A stretch of DNA of 15,990 nt from G020353235 sp964569555 (GCA_964569555.1 CAZMTT010000026.1:1-15990), one strand, 5' to 3'. Shown: positions 7,453 through 14,454, numbered from the stretch's first letter. Numbers and translations: made by a program. The notes: a model not told the origin generated them from the sequence alone.

Positions 7453-7482
7453 ATTATAGCACGCCCTTCATTTGGCTCACAA
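7453..7482 (-). promoter_or_regulatory. Extended -10 promoter of thiL, almost leaderless
   Basis: The minus strand reads TGC-TATAAT, with the perfect -10 at 7458-7453 and the extended TG just before it. A weak TTGTGA (7482-7477) lies 18 nt further upstream. Initiation about 7 nt after the -10 would fall near 7446, leaving about 4 nt before the thiL ATG. Confidence 0.55.
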
Positions 7483-7510
7483 CTTGACTCTAGCCATAAA
7501 AAAGCAAAGG

Positions 7511-7519
7511 TGTTATAGT
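7511..7519 (+). promoter_or_regulatory. Extended -10 promoter of the metallophosphoesterase gene
   Basis: TGT-TATAGT, with the hexamer at 7514-7519. The expected start point, about 7 nt downstream, coincides with the GTG start codon at 7526, so the message would be leaderless. No convincing -35 is seen at 7491-7496. Confidence 0.4.
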
Positions 7520-7525
7520 CAATAG

Positions 7526-8260
7526 GTGCGTTACGCCATTATGGCTGATATTCACTCTAATCTGACCGCATTCCAGGCAGTGCTGGGTGATGTTGCCGCG
7601 CGGGGCGGGGTGGCTGAGGTCTGGTGCCTGGGGGATATGGTCGGCTACGGTCCTGACCCCCACCAGTGTATTGAGCTGCTCAGTCAGTATGAGCATATCT
7701 GTGTTGCCGGTAACCATGATTGGGCGGCCATTAACAAGCTGGATACCGCCTACTTCAATCCAGCCGCCGCCGCTGCCTGTCACTGGACGGCACAGCAGCT
7801 GACTGATGAGGATAGAGGCTATCTTGAGAATCTGCCCCTGACTATCAAGAAGGGTGATTTTACGCTGGTGCATGGCAGCCCCCGCGAGCCTATCTGGGAA
7901 TACCTGCTAACCGTCGGGGAGGCTGAGGAAAACCGGGCTCACTTTGAGACGAAGTTCTGTCTGGTAGGCCATTCCCATATGCCACTGGTCTTCCGCTGCA
8001 GTGAAGGCGGCCAGTGCTCCCTCAGTCCATTGTCAGATGAGGAAGGGGTGGCGCTGGGCGAAGCTCGCCTGTTTATCAACCCGGGTGGGGTGGGGCAACC
8101 CCGCGATGGCGACCCCAGAGCCAGCTATGCTATCTATGACGAGGAGACCAGAACGGTAACCCTGCACCGGGTTGCCTATGATATTAAGGCTACCCAAAAA
8201 AAGATGATAAAGCAGGGCTTGCCCATGCCCCTGGTGACCCGTTTGAGCTATGGGATGTAA
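7526..8260 (+). CDS. Metallophosphoesterase (calcineurin-like phosphodiesterase family)
   Basis: This is a dinuclear-metal phosphoesterase of unknown substrate. All metal-binding blocks are present in order: D8 and H10 in MADIHSN, D37 in CLGDMVGYGPDP, N63-H64-D65 in AGNHDW, H116 in LVHGSP, and H149/H151 in VGHSHMP. At 244 residues it is close to other single-domain members with the GDMVGYGPDPHQC signature, which are commonly annotated only as metallophosphoesterase or YfcE-like phosphodiesterase. The GTG start at 7526 is preferred because the protein then begins MRYAIMADIHSN like its relatives, although it lacks a well-spaced ribosome site. It is the first gene of the unit with rsmA and ispE; rsmA follows its stop by 3 bp. 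Confidence 0.92.
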   Translation: MRYAIMADIHSNLTAFQAVLGDVAARGGVAEVWCLGDMVGYGPDPHQCIELLSQYEHICVAGNHDWAAINKLDTAYFNPAAAAACHWTAQQLTDEDRGYLENLPLTIKKGDFTLVHGSPREPIWEYLLTVGEAEENRAHFETKFCLVGHSHMPLVFRCSEGGQCSLSPLSDEEGVALGEARLFINPGGVGQPRDGDPRASYAIYDEETRTVTLHRVAYDIKATQKKMIKQGLPMPLVTRLSYGM

Positions 8261-8263
8261 CTG

Positions 8264-9139
8264 ATGGCCAAGAAGCCAGTCCGCCGAAGAATATTACCAG
8301 CAGGGTCGCTTTTACCGCTGGCCAGGCGGTTGCTGCGCCGCTTTGGTCTTCAGGCAAGAAAAGGGCTGGGGCAGCATTTTCTCATTGATGAAGAGGTGCT
8401 GAAGCGCATTGTTGCCTCGGCTGAGCTTTCGGCCACTGATATTGTCCTGGAGATAGGCCCCGGTCTGGGGGTGCTGACCAGGGAGTTGGCCAGGAAAGCG
8501 GGGCGGGTGGTGGCCATTGAGCTGGATGGCAAATTGGCCAGTATGTTGCGGGAAACTCTGGCTTCTTTCAGTAATGTGGCTATCGTCAACGCCGATATCC
8601 TTGACCTTGACCCGGCACAGCTAATAGCGGTAAAAACTGGCTACAAGGTGGTCGCCAACCTGCCTTACTATATTGCCTCGGCGGTGCTGCGCCGTTTTCT
8701 GGAGGCTCCACTCAAGCCGAAAGTAATGGTGGTCATGGTGCAGAAGGAGGTAGCCGAGGCGATTGTGGCTAGACCGGGCCAGATGAGCCTGCTCAGCATC
8801 AGCGTGCAGTTCTACGGGCAGCCGGCAATAATAGACTACGTGCCGGCGCGCTGCTTCTACCCCCCGCCGGAGGTGGACTCGGCGATACTGCGCATTGACC
8901 TCTACCCCCAGCCAGCAGTGGCGGTAGCCGATGAAAAAGGCTTTTTTGAGCTGGTGCGGGCTGGCTTTACCGCCTCCCGCAAGCAGATAGTAAACTCTCT
9001 GGCTCAGGGGCTGGATATGCCCAAGACCGAGGCCTTATCTCTATTGGCAAAAGCCAGTATTATATCCCAGCGGCGGGCGGAGACACTGACTCTGGAGGAG
9101 TGGGGCGTATTATGGCGAGTATTCAAGGCGGAAAAGTAA
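8264..9139 (+). CDS. rsmA: 16S rRNA (adenine1518-N6/adenine1519-N6)-dimethyltransferase RsmA (KsgA)
   Basis: RsmA uses S-adenosylmethionine to dimethylate two adjacent adenines in helix 45 of 16S rRNA, a late checkpoint in 30S assembly. The 291-residue protein has a basic N-terminal stretch, then ARKGLGQHFLID at 31-42, the standard KsgA opening. SAM motif I is EIGPGLGVLT at 63-72, the acidic end of motif II is AIELD at 84-88, and the catalytic NLPYYI is at 132-137. The C-terminal part has ARCFYPPPEVDSAILRID, also typical. It sits 3 bp after the metallophosphoesterase and 1 bp before ispE, so the three are translated from one message. rsmA-ispE adjacency is common in bacteria. Confidence 0.97.
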   Translation: MAKKPVRRRILPAGSLLPLARRLLRRFGLQARKGLGQHFLIDEEVLKRIVASAELSATDIVLEIGPGLGVLTRELARKAGRVVAIELDGKLASMLRETLASFSNVAIVNADILDLDPAQLIAVKTGYKVVANLPYYIASAVLRRFLEAPLKPKVMVVMVQKEVAEAIVARPGQMSLLSISVQFYGQPAIIDYVPARCFYPPPEVDSAILRIDLYPQPAVAVADEKGFFELVRAGFTASRKQIVNSLAQGLDMPKTEALSLLAKASIISQRRAETLTLEEWGVLWRVFKAEK

Positions 9140-9140
9140 T

Positions 9141-10004
9141 ATGCTGACGGTCCAGGCACCAGCCAAGATAAACCTGACCCTTGAGGTCCTGGCCAAACGA
9201 GGGGACGGCTTCCACGAAGTCCGCAGCGTGATGCAGGCGGTAAGCCGGTGTGATAGGCTCCGCTTTCGGCCGAGCCAGGAAGTTGTCTTTAAGTGCGATA
9301 TGCCCGGCTGGATTTCGGAGCAAAGCCTGGTAGCTAAGGCGGTCAGCCTGGTAAAAGAGACCACCGGATGCACTAAAGGGGCTGAGATAGATATTGAGAA
9401 GCAAATCCCCCTGTTGTCGGGGCTGGGTGGGGACAGCAGCGATGCCGCCGCTACCTTGCGCGGGCTCAATCAGCTCTGGGAACTGGGTGTATCCCAAAGT
9501 GAACTGGTTGAAATGGCGACCAGGCTGGGTTCTGATGTTGCCTTCTTTCTCTACGGGGGCACGGCGCTGGTCGAGGGCAGGGGAGAGATAGTAACCCCGC
9601 TATCCCCCTCACCCCATATTTGGGTTATTCTGGTGGTGCCCTCGGTAGCCAGACCGCCACGGAAGACGGCACAGCTTTATGCCAGTCTGAGAACCAGCGA
9701 TTACAGCGGCGGGCAAATTACGCAGAAACTGGTAGCAGCGCTAAAAGCGGGGAGGGGACTTGAGCCGGCACGGCTGTTTAATGTCTTTGACCGTATCGCC
9801 ATGGCTCAGTTTGCCGGATTAAATAAATACCGGGAGCAGATGATAAGTCTCGGCGCCGCCGATGTTCACCTGGCCGGTTCGGGACCAGCCCTGTTTACTC
9901 TAGTAAAAGACAGGGCTCAGGCGGAGGAGCTATACCACCGTTTCCAGCAACAGGGATGGGAAGCTTATTTAGCCGAGACCTTAACTGAAATAGACAAGGT
10001 ATAG
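9141..10004 (+). CDS. ispE: 4-diphosphocytidyl-2-C-methyl-D-erythritol kinase
   Basis: IspE phosphorylates CDP-methylerythritol at the 2-hydroxyl, the fourth step of the MEP route to isoprenoids. The GHMP-kinase features are in place in this 287-residue protein: APAKINLTLEVLAKRGDGFHE at the N-terminus with K9, the ATP-binding loop IPLLSGLGGDSSDAAATLRG at 89-108, GSDVAFFLYGGTALVEGRGE with the catalytic Asp at 132, and ADVHLAGSGPALF near the C-terminus. The loop has Asp where many homologues have a third Gly (GLGGGSSDAA). The product feeds the polyprenyl synthase type of reaction encoded at the left of the window. It overlaps nothing but follows rsmA by one base. Confidence 0.97.
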   Translation: MLTVQAPAKINLTLEVLAKRGDGFHEVRSVMQAVSRCDRLRFRPSQEVVFKCDMPGWISEQSLVAKAVSLVKETTGCTKGAEIDIEKQIPLLSGLGGDSSDAAATLRGLNQLWELGVSQSELVEMATRLGSDVAFFLYGGTALVEGRGEIVTPLSPSPHIWVILVVPSVARPPRKTAQLYASLRTSDYSGGQITQKLVAALKAGRGLEPARLFNVFDRIAMAQFAGLNKYREQMISLGAADVHLAGSGPALFTLVKDRAQAEELYHRFQQQGWEAYLAETLTEIDKV

Positions 10005-10020
10005 CTTAAAAACCTATAAT
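9991..10020 (+). promoter_or_regulatory. Promoter of the rubrerythrin gene
   Basis: TAGACA (9991-9996), an 18-nt spacer and a perfect TATAAT (10015-10020). The -35 lies inside the last codons of ispE. It gives rubrerythrin its own transcript of about 30 nt leader, with a strong GGAGG at 10046-10050. Confidence 0.55.
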
Positions 10021-10056
10021 GATTTTAGCGAGTCTTGCTAATAGCGGAGGTGTTTA

Positions 10057-10560
10057 ATGGGAAGCACTCAGCAGAATCTACAGACTGCTTTTGCTGGCGA
10101 GAGCCAGGCTAACCGCCGTTATCTTTTCTTTGCCGAGAAGGCAGAAGAGGAAGGTCAGCCCCAGGTAGCCAGATTATTCCGGGCGGTGGCTGAGGCAGAG
10201 ACGGTTCATGCCCGCAATCACCTGAAGGTTATGGGCGAGATAAAGTCAACCAGAGAGAACCTGAAGGAAGCCATCGGCGGGGAGAACTATGAATTCAGCC
10301 AGATGTACCCCGCTTTTATTGAGCAGGCTACCGCCGAGGGAAATAAGGACGCCCGGATAAGTTTCAGCTATGCCAATAAGGTAGAGAAGATTCATCACGG
10401 GCTGTACCAGGCGGCACTGGAGGCGGTTAAGTCAGGTCAGAAGCTGACTGATGCGCCCTATTTTGTCTGCCAGGTCTGTGGCTATACCGTGGCCGGGGAA
10501 GCCCCCGGCTCCTGTCCCGTCTGCGGCGCCTCCAGCGAAGAGTTCAAGCGGGTGGACTAG
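10057..10560 (+). CDS. Rubrerythrin
   Basis: Rubrerythrin is a cytoplasmic non-heme diiron peroxidase that removes hydrogen peroxide in anaerobes, taking electrons from rubredoxin or NADH oxidoreductases. The ferritin-like helical domain supplies the diiron ligands: E15 in AGES, E48 and H51 in EAETVH, E76/E79 in GENYE, and E110 and H113 in KVEKIHH. The C-terminal rubredoxin-like domain has C138-x-x-C141-G and C153-P-x-C156-G for one iron. Length is 167 residues, slightly shorter than the classical protein of about 190. GGAGG lies 6 nt before the ATG, the best ribosome site in the window, suggesting high expression. Its TAG stop is shared, through a CTAG palindrome, with the gene on the other strand. 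Confidence 0.96.
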   Translation: MGSTQQNLQTAFAGESQANRRYLFFAEKAEEEGQPQVARLFRAVAEAETVHARNHLKVMGEIKSTRENLKEAIGGENYEFSQMYPAFIEQATAEGNKDARISFSYANKVEKIHHGLYQAALEAVKSGQKLTDAPYFVCQVCGYTVAGEAPGSCPVCGASSEEFKRVD

Positions 10561-11828
10561 AGAACCCCTTTTAGCCACTGCTTAACTAAATTTATCTCTC
10601 TCTGCTTAGAGGTTGCCTTTCCATCTAGCCTCGCCTCGTGGAGCCGGTCCAGTATTTCTTTGATTTCGGGTCCCGGGGGGATGTCCATGTTTATCAGGTC
10701 GTTGCCGGTGAGGGCGGGCTTGACATAACGTAGCTTGTCCCGAAACAGCTTGAGGTGCCGGCGGGGGGTGGGGGATTCGCTGGCCAGCCAGTTAGCGGTG
10801 AGAGCTACTGGAGAGTAGCCGTGAAGCAGTGAGTAGATACGGCTTGGCTTGAGACCGGGGTCAGCCAGAGAATCAAGCTTGGCTTTGAGTTTAATCGTAT
10901 CGCTGAGGGGTTGGGCGACCCGTCTGGGCAGTCTGAGATGAGAAATCAGTCCCTCAATTTCGGCTGAATTCAGGTGGTAAAACCATAGCGACAGGTAGAG
11001 GGCGATTGATGGCAAATCGGGAGCGCTGATTTGCCGTGCCTCTTTGAATTTTTCGGCCAGCCCGCCATCGCTCCTGAGCGATGGCTGCAATCTGGCTAAT
11101 ACGCCCAGCTCTTGCGCCCGGCGCAGTACTTTCTCCGGTAATTCTTCTTTGAAAATACACTCCAGTTCATAGCGGATGCGGTCACCGCTGATGGTATCCA
11201 GCATGGGTATGTCTCGCCGGAGCAGTTTCAGGGTATCTGCTTCCAGCTTGAAGTCCAGCCTCTGCTCGTAGCGAAGGGCGCGCCAGATGCGGGTGGCGTC
11301 ATCAACAAAGCTCTTCTCGTGCAGAATGCGGATGAGTCGCTGCTCAAGGTCATCTCTACCCTTATAGAGGTCAACCAGTTCACCATAGCGGTCGGGGTTG
11401 AGGTGAACCGCCATGGCGTTAATGGTGAAGTCACGCCGGAAAAGGTCGCTTTTAATAGAGTCCGGCTTCACCTGGGGCAGGGCACCGGGTTGGGGGTAGG
11501 TATCGGAGCGGGTGGTGCCTGAATCAACACTCCATTGGTCCCACTGGAGTTTGGCGGTGCCGAAGTGGGGGTGGGTGGTCAGTTTCATTGCCTCAGGCTG
11601 TTGTAGCTGCCGGGCCAGATTGATGGCCAGATTGATGTCATCGCCTTCCAGCACCAGGTCAAAGTCAAAGTTGGCTTTTTCCAGGAGCAGGTCGCGGACC
11701 ACACCGCCGACGAGATACAGGTTTTGCCCCTGGCTAGCGGCAATTTTGCCCGCATTCTGCATGAAGTTAACCAGCTCAGCCGGCAGCTGTTGCCTGATTT
11801 GACCGGATAGATTAATTTTCTTGACCAT
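10557..11828 (-). CDS. tRNA nucleotidyltransferase (CCA-adding enzyme / poly(A) polymerase family, class II)
   Basis: This enzyme builds or repairs the 3' CCA of tRNAs from CTP and ATP without a template. From ATG 11828 it has 423 residues. The head domain has LVGGVVRDLLLE at 39-50, the metal-binding D55-F-D57, then RRDFTINAMA at 131-140, DLYKGRDDLEQRLIR near 153-167, and RALRYEQRL at 183-191. The C-terminal part ends with LTGNDLI and IPPGPEIKEILDRLHEARLDG, as in many bacterial CCA enzymes. No HD phosphohydrolase domain is evident. The frame is open further, to an ATG at 11891, but a TGC-TATAAT promoter at 11863-11871 lies inside that extension, so the start must be downstream. CCA versus separate CC- or A-adding activity is not resolved by eye. 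Confidence 0.93.
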   Translation of the reverse strand: MVKKINLSGQIRQQLPAELVNFMQNAGKIAASQGQNLYLVGGVVRDLLLEKANFDFDLVLEGDDINLAINLARQLQQPEAMKLTTHPHFGTAKLQWDQWSVDSGTTRSDTYPQPGALPQVKPDSIKSDLFRRDFTINAMAVHLNPDRYGELVDLYKGRDDLEQRLIRILHEKSFVDDATRIWRALRYEQRLDFKLEADTLKLLRRDIPMLDTISGDRIRYELECIFKEELPEKVLRRAQELGVLARLQPSLRSDGGLAEKFKEARQISAPDLPSIALYLSLWFYHLNSAEIEGLISHLRLPRRVAQPLSDTIKLKAKLDSLADPGLKPSRIYSLLHGYSPVALTANWLASESPTPRRHLKLFRDKLRYVKPALTGNDLINMDIPPGPEIKEILDRLHEARLDGKATSKQREINLVKQWLKGVL

Positions 11829-11862
11829 TTTGATAGTGGCACTGGTTATTAGGTTTGCCCGA

Positions 11863-11871
11863 ATTATAGCA
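11863..11871 (-). promoter_or_regulatory. Extended -10 promoter of the tRNA nucleotidyltransferase gene
   Basis: The minus strand reads TGC-TATAAT (hexamer 11868-11863), sharing the ten bases GTGCTATAAT with the thiL promoter. No good -35 is seen. A start near 11856 leaves about 28 nt before ATG 11828, with no Shine-Dalgarno sequence in that leader. Confidence 0.5.
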
Positions 11872-11904
11872 CAGGTTGATATTGAGTTCACCCAGCTTTA
11901 GCCA

Positions 11905-11933
11905 TTGTTATTTGCCGGCTGTTTTCTTATAAT
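11905..11933 (+). promoter_or_regulatory. Sigma-70-type promoter of the kinase-comEB-diacylglycerol kinase unit
   Basis: TTGTTA (11905-11910), a 17-nt spacer and a perfect TATAAT (11928-11933). Initiation near 11940 leaves a leader of about 17 nt containing AGGTGA just before the ATG at 11957. Confidence 0.6.
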
Positions 11934-11956
11934 TAACCCAATCCAGGTGATTAAAT

Positions 11957-12499
11957 ATGAAGGTAGTTTCAATCGTGGGCATGGCCGGCGCGGGCAAAAC
12001 CGAGGTGGCAAGTATATTTGAGAAACACGGCTTTAAACGGATAAGATTCGGCGATATAACCGATATAGAGATAAAAAAGCGGGGTCTAACCCCCAACGAA
12101 GCCAGCGAGTGTCTGGTTAGAGAGCAACTGAGACAGGAACAGGGCATGGATGCCTATGCCAGACTGAATCTGGCCCGAATTGATGAAGCCCGGAAAAATT
12201 CCGATGTGGTCATTGACGGGCTTTACTCCTGGGAGGAGTATATCTTTCTGAAAGAGCATTACGGCCCGGATTTTTACGTGGTCGCCGTCTGGTCAGCGCC
12301 GGAGACAAGATATGCCCGGCTAACCGGCCGGCAGAACCGCAGCCTGACGCTGGAAGAAGCGGCCAGCCGGGACAGGACCGAAATCGAGATTGTTAATAAG
12401 GCGGGACCTATTGCTATGGCGGGCTTCACTATTATAAACGAGTCCTCCCTGGAGGAATTAAGGAAACAGGCGGAGAAGATTATAGCCGGATTAAAATGA
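11957..12499 (+). CDS. P-loop nucleotide kinase of the UPF0200 / dephospho-CoA kinase-like family
   Basis: The 180-residue protein is a small NMP-kinase-like ATPase. Walker A is GMAGAGKT at 8-15. The rest follows the pattern of archaeal UPF0200 proteins as I recall them: RFGDITDIEIKKRGL after the first helix, EQGMDAYAR, VVIDGLYSWEEY at 84-95, VVAVWSAPETRYARLTGR with the lid region, RDRTEIE, and a closing NESSLEEL. Members are often auto-annotated as dephospho-CoA kinase or AAA ATPase, but the substrate is not established. The ATG at 11957 has AGGTGA 5 nt upstream. Its stop overlaps the ATG of the dCMP deaminase (ATGA), which hints at a nucleotide-related role, possibly a deoxynucleoside monophosphate kinase; this last point is inference from context. 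Confidence 0.78.
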   Translation: MKVVSIVGMAGAGKTEVASIFEKHGFKRIRFGDITDIEIKKRGLTPNEASECLVREQLRQEQGMDAYARLNLARIDEARKNSDVVIDGLYSWEEYIFLKEHYGPDFYVVAVWSAPETRYARLTGRQNRSLTLEEAASRDRTEIEIVNKAGPIAMAGFTIINESSLEELRKQAEKIIAGLK

Positions 12500-12978
12500 A
12501 GCAAGTAACCAGACCGGATACCGATGAGTATTTTCTAAAAATAGCCCTGGTGGCGGCGGAGCGCTCCACCTGTCAGAGGCACCATGTGGGGGCGGTGGCG
12601 GTGAAGAACAAGCATATACTGGCTACGGGCTATAACGGTGCCCCGGCCGGGCTCAAGGACTGCCTGGAGCTGGGCTGTCTGCGCAATGAGATGAACATAC
12701 CCTCGGGGACAAGGCATGAGATATGCCGCGGTATCCACGCCGAACAGAATGTAATCATACAGGCTTCCCTTCACGGCGTCAGCCTTGAGGGGAGTACTAT
12801 TTATTGCACTCACACCCCGTGCAATTTATGTGCTAAAATGCTGGTAAATGCCAAGATAGGGCGCCTGGTCAGCTTTGGCAGCTATGATGACAGCGCCTTT
12901 ATTGACCTGTTTAAGCAGGCCGGCATTAAAGTTGACATAAAGAAAAGACCATCATTACAGATCAGCTATCTGGATTAA
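12496..12978 (+). CDS. Deoxycytidylate (dCMP) deaminase, ComEB type
   Basis: This zinc enzyme converts dCMP to dUMP, the substrate of thymidylate synthase. In the 160-residue protein the zinc site is HAE at 81-83 (ligand H81, catalytic E83) and PCNLC at 108-112 (ligands C109 and C112). The substrate-side signature AVAVKNKHILATGYNGAPAG (34-52) is typical of dCMP rather than cytidine or tRNA adenosine deaminases. A cluster C56, C61 and C77 with H74 may form the second, structural zinc site seen in T4-type dCMP deaminases. Start and preceding stop overlap as ATGA, so it is translationally coupled to the kinase before it. It may be allosterically controlled by dCTP/dTTP as in relatives. Confidence 0.94.
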   Translation: MKQVTRPDTDEYFLKIALVAAERSTCQRHHVGAVAVKNKHILATGYNGAPAGLKDCLELGCLRNEMNIPSGTRHEICRGIHAEQNVIIQASLHGVSLEGSTIYCTHTPCNLCAKMLVNAKIGRLVSFGSYDDSAFIDLFKQAGIKVDIKKRPSLQISYLD

Positions 12979-13011
12979 GCGCCGGGCTTAAGAGTGGAGA
13001 GGGGGTGGCTA

Positions 13012-13923
13012 ATGGCAGAGCCACAGATGAAGGTAATTATCAATCCAGCGGCAGGCGCCTATTCAACGCGCCGCAAGTGGCCTCGTATCAGTCAGTGGCT
13101 GAAGAAAGTAGGCTTGTTATTTGACCAGGTGTTTACTGAGGAAATGGGACATGCCATTGAGCTGGCCAGGACAGCGGTCAGCGATGGCTACCGCCGCATT
13201 GTCGCCGTCGGCGGCGATGGCACGGTAAATGAAGTGGTCAACGGGGTGCTTGCCTCCGGCTCAAGCGAGGTAGCCGTCGGGGTGATAAGCACCGGCACCG
13301 GCAGTGATTTTATCCGTTCTGTCGGAATCCCCCGTGATTATAACAGCGCCTGCGCCTGCCTCACCGGTCAGCACAGCTTGCAGATTGATATCGGGGTAGT
13401 TGAGTATCAGAGCCAGGGGCAGACGGTGCGGCGCTTTTTTGTCAATGCCGCCGGGGTTGGCTTTGATGCTTCAGTAGTGGCGGCTACGGAGCGCTTCCCC
13501 AAGTATATGGGTGGTACCATTCCCTATCTGGCCGGACTGCTTGGCTGCCTCTTCAGCTACCAGAATAAGCCGGTAAAGCTCTGCCTTGAGGATGTGGTTG
13601 AGACGAAGCGTGTCCTGGCGGTAGTGGTTGCCAACGGGGGCTATTTGGGTGGCGGCATGCATATCGCCCCTCTGGCCAAGGTTGACGATGGCTTGCTCGA
13701 TATAGTCACGATTAACGATATCGGCAAGTTTGAGCTGCTGAGAGAGCTGCCGAGGGTATATAAGGGCACCCACCTTAGCCATCCTAAAGTCAACATGGCA
13801 AGGACAAAACGCATCACCATTGACTCCCCGGAGACGGTTTTAGTCCACGCTGATGGTGAGCTTCTGGGCACCTGCCCGGCTTCTTTCTGGCTGGTGCCGG
13901 TGGCGCTGAACATTATGGTCTGA
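13012..13923 (+). CDS. Diacylglycerol/lipid kinase, YegS/DagK family
   Basis: A soluble lipid kinase that phosphorylates diacylglycerol or a related lipid at the membrane surface, recycling it for phospholipid synthesis. From ATG 13012 it has 303 residues. The catalytic domain shows IINPAAG at 9-15, AVGGDGTVNEVVNG at 65-78 and VISTGTGSDF at 91-100. The usual GTxNDF reads GTGSDF, with Ser for Asn. The second lobe has NGGYLGGGMHIAPLAKVDDG followed by LLDIV, typical of YegS/DgkB. A GTG at 12994 would add six residues, but GGGGG at 13001-13005 is well placed for 13012 and poor for 12994. It follows comEB by 33 bp and is probably co-transcribed, ending in a weak hairpin that also holds the dUTPase stop. 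Confidence 0.9.
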   Translation: MAEPQMKVIINPAAGAYSTRRKWPRISQWLKKVGLLFDQVFTEEMGHAIELARTAVSDGYRRIVAVGGDGTVNEVVNGVLASGSSEVAVGVISTGTGSDFIRSVGIPRDYNSACACLTGQHSLQIDIGVVEYQSQGQTVRRFFVNAAGVGFDASVVAATERFPKYMGGTIPYLAGLLGCLFSYQNKPVKLCLEDVVETKRVLAVVVANGGYLGGGMHIAPLAKVDDGLLDIVTINDIGKFELLRELPRVYKGTHLSHPKVNMARTKRITIDSPETVLVHADGELLGTCPASFWLVPVALNIMV

Positions 13924-13942
13924 AGAGAATTAAATATTCTCT
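13924..13942. terminator. Weak bidirectional hairpin between convergent genes
   Basis: AGAGAAT and ATTCTCT form a 7-bp perfect stem around a 5-nt TAAAT loop. It begins one base after the stop of the lipid kinase gene and contains the stop of the dUTPase gene on the other strand. The stem is A+T rich and followed only by CTTT on the plus strand, so it is at best a weak terminator. Confidence 0.35.
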
Positions 13943-14442
13943 CTTTGATAAGCGCCCTGGTAGCCGGCGGTCTTTTGAGTTAATTTCAGGAAAACCAGCT
14001 GCACAATCCGGGCGTTGCGTTGCAGGCGGAAACCCTGCGGGTTATAGACCACCATCAGCGACTGGGCACGACCATGATAGCCGGCATCCCATACCGCAGT
14101 GTATATGGTGACGCCGCAGCGGAGCAGGCTTGAGCGGGGGAAAGCCAGTGCCATGATGTTATCGGGTAGGTGGACAATCTCGTTGTAGGTGATAACGTAG
14201 GCGCCGGGCACCAGCTGGATAAAATCAAGCCCGTCAAACATCAGCGGTGCCAAATCGGGCACCAGTCGCTGGGTATCTTTAACCGCTATCCGGCCCGATG
14301 CTTGGGGCAGGGCTATCTCACGCAGGGTGAGGTCAATGCCATTGGGCTGAAGCTGCTCTTTCAGATTAAAGCACTCCTCTATCAGGGGAGGTTTTTGCTT
14401 CAGCAGTTTCTGGATATCGGCCCTGGCGAGAATAGCTGTCAT
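13930..14442 (-). CDS. dUTP diphosphatase of the archaeal/Dcd-like type
   Basis: The 170-residue protein has the trimeric dUTPase/dCTP deaminase fold: LQPNGIDLTL at 31-40, LALAFPRSSLLRCGV around 98-111, then YTAVWDAGYHGRAQSL at 114-129. dCTP deaminases carry a catalytic Glu in a VLEF/TLEL segment just after the G-x-G turn. Here the equivalent reads LMVVYN, with no Glu. The AVWDAGYxGR pattern is what I recall from archaeal dUTPases, so hydrolysis of dUTP to dUMP is more likely than deamination of dCTP. The tail YQGAYQRENI resembles the closing lid of that group. The ATG at 14442 lacks a ribosome site and is about 6 nt from a predicted transcription start. It converges on the dCMP deaminase unit, whose product is also dUMP. 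Confidence 0.85.
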   Translation of the reverse strand: MTAILARADIQKLLKQKPPLIEECFNLKEQLQPNGIDLTLREIALPQASGRIAVKDTQRLVPDLAPLMFDGLDFIQLVPGAYVITYNEIVHLPDNIMALAFPRSSLLRCGVTIYTAVWDAGYHGRAQSLMVVYNPQGFRLQRNARIVQLVFLKLTQKTAGYQGAYQRENI

Positions 14443-14454
14443 TTCTAATCAAGC

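Noticed and set aside
9123..9497. Minus-strand frames of about 120 codons over the start of ispE.
   Set aside because: They overlap clear ispE motifs and lack any family signal.
10492..10509. GCCGGGG/CCCCGGC inverted repeat near the end of the rubrerythrin gene.
   Set aside because: It encodes the Gly-Glu-Ala-Pro-Gly linker between the iron-binding cysteine pairs and has no U-tract, so it is probably coding bias.
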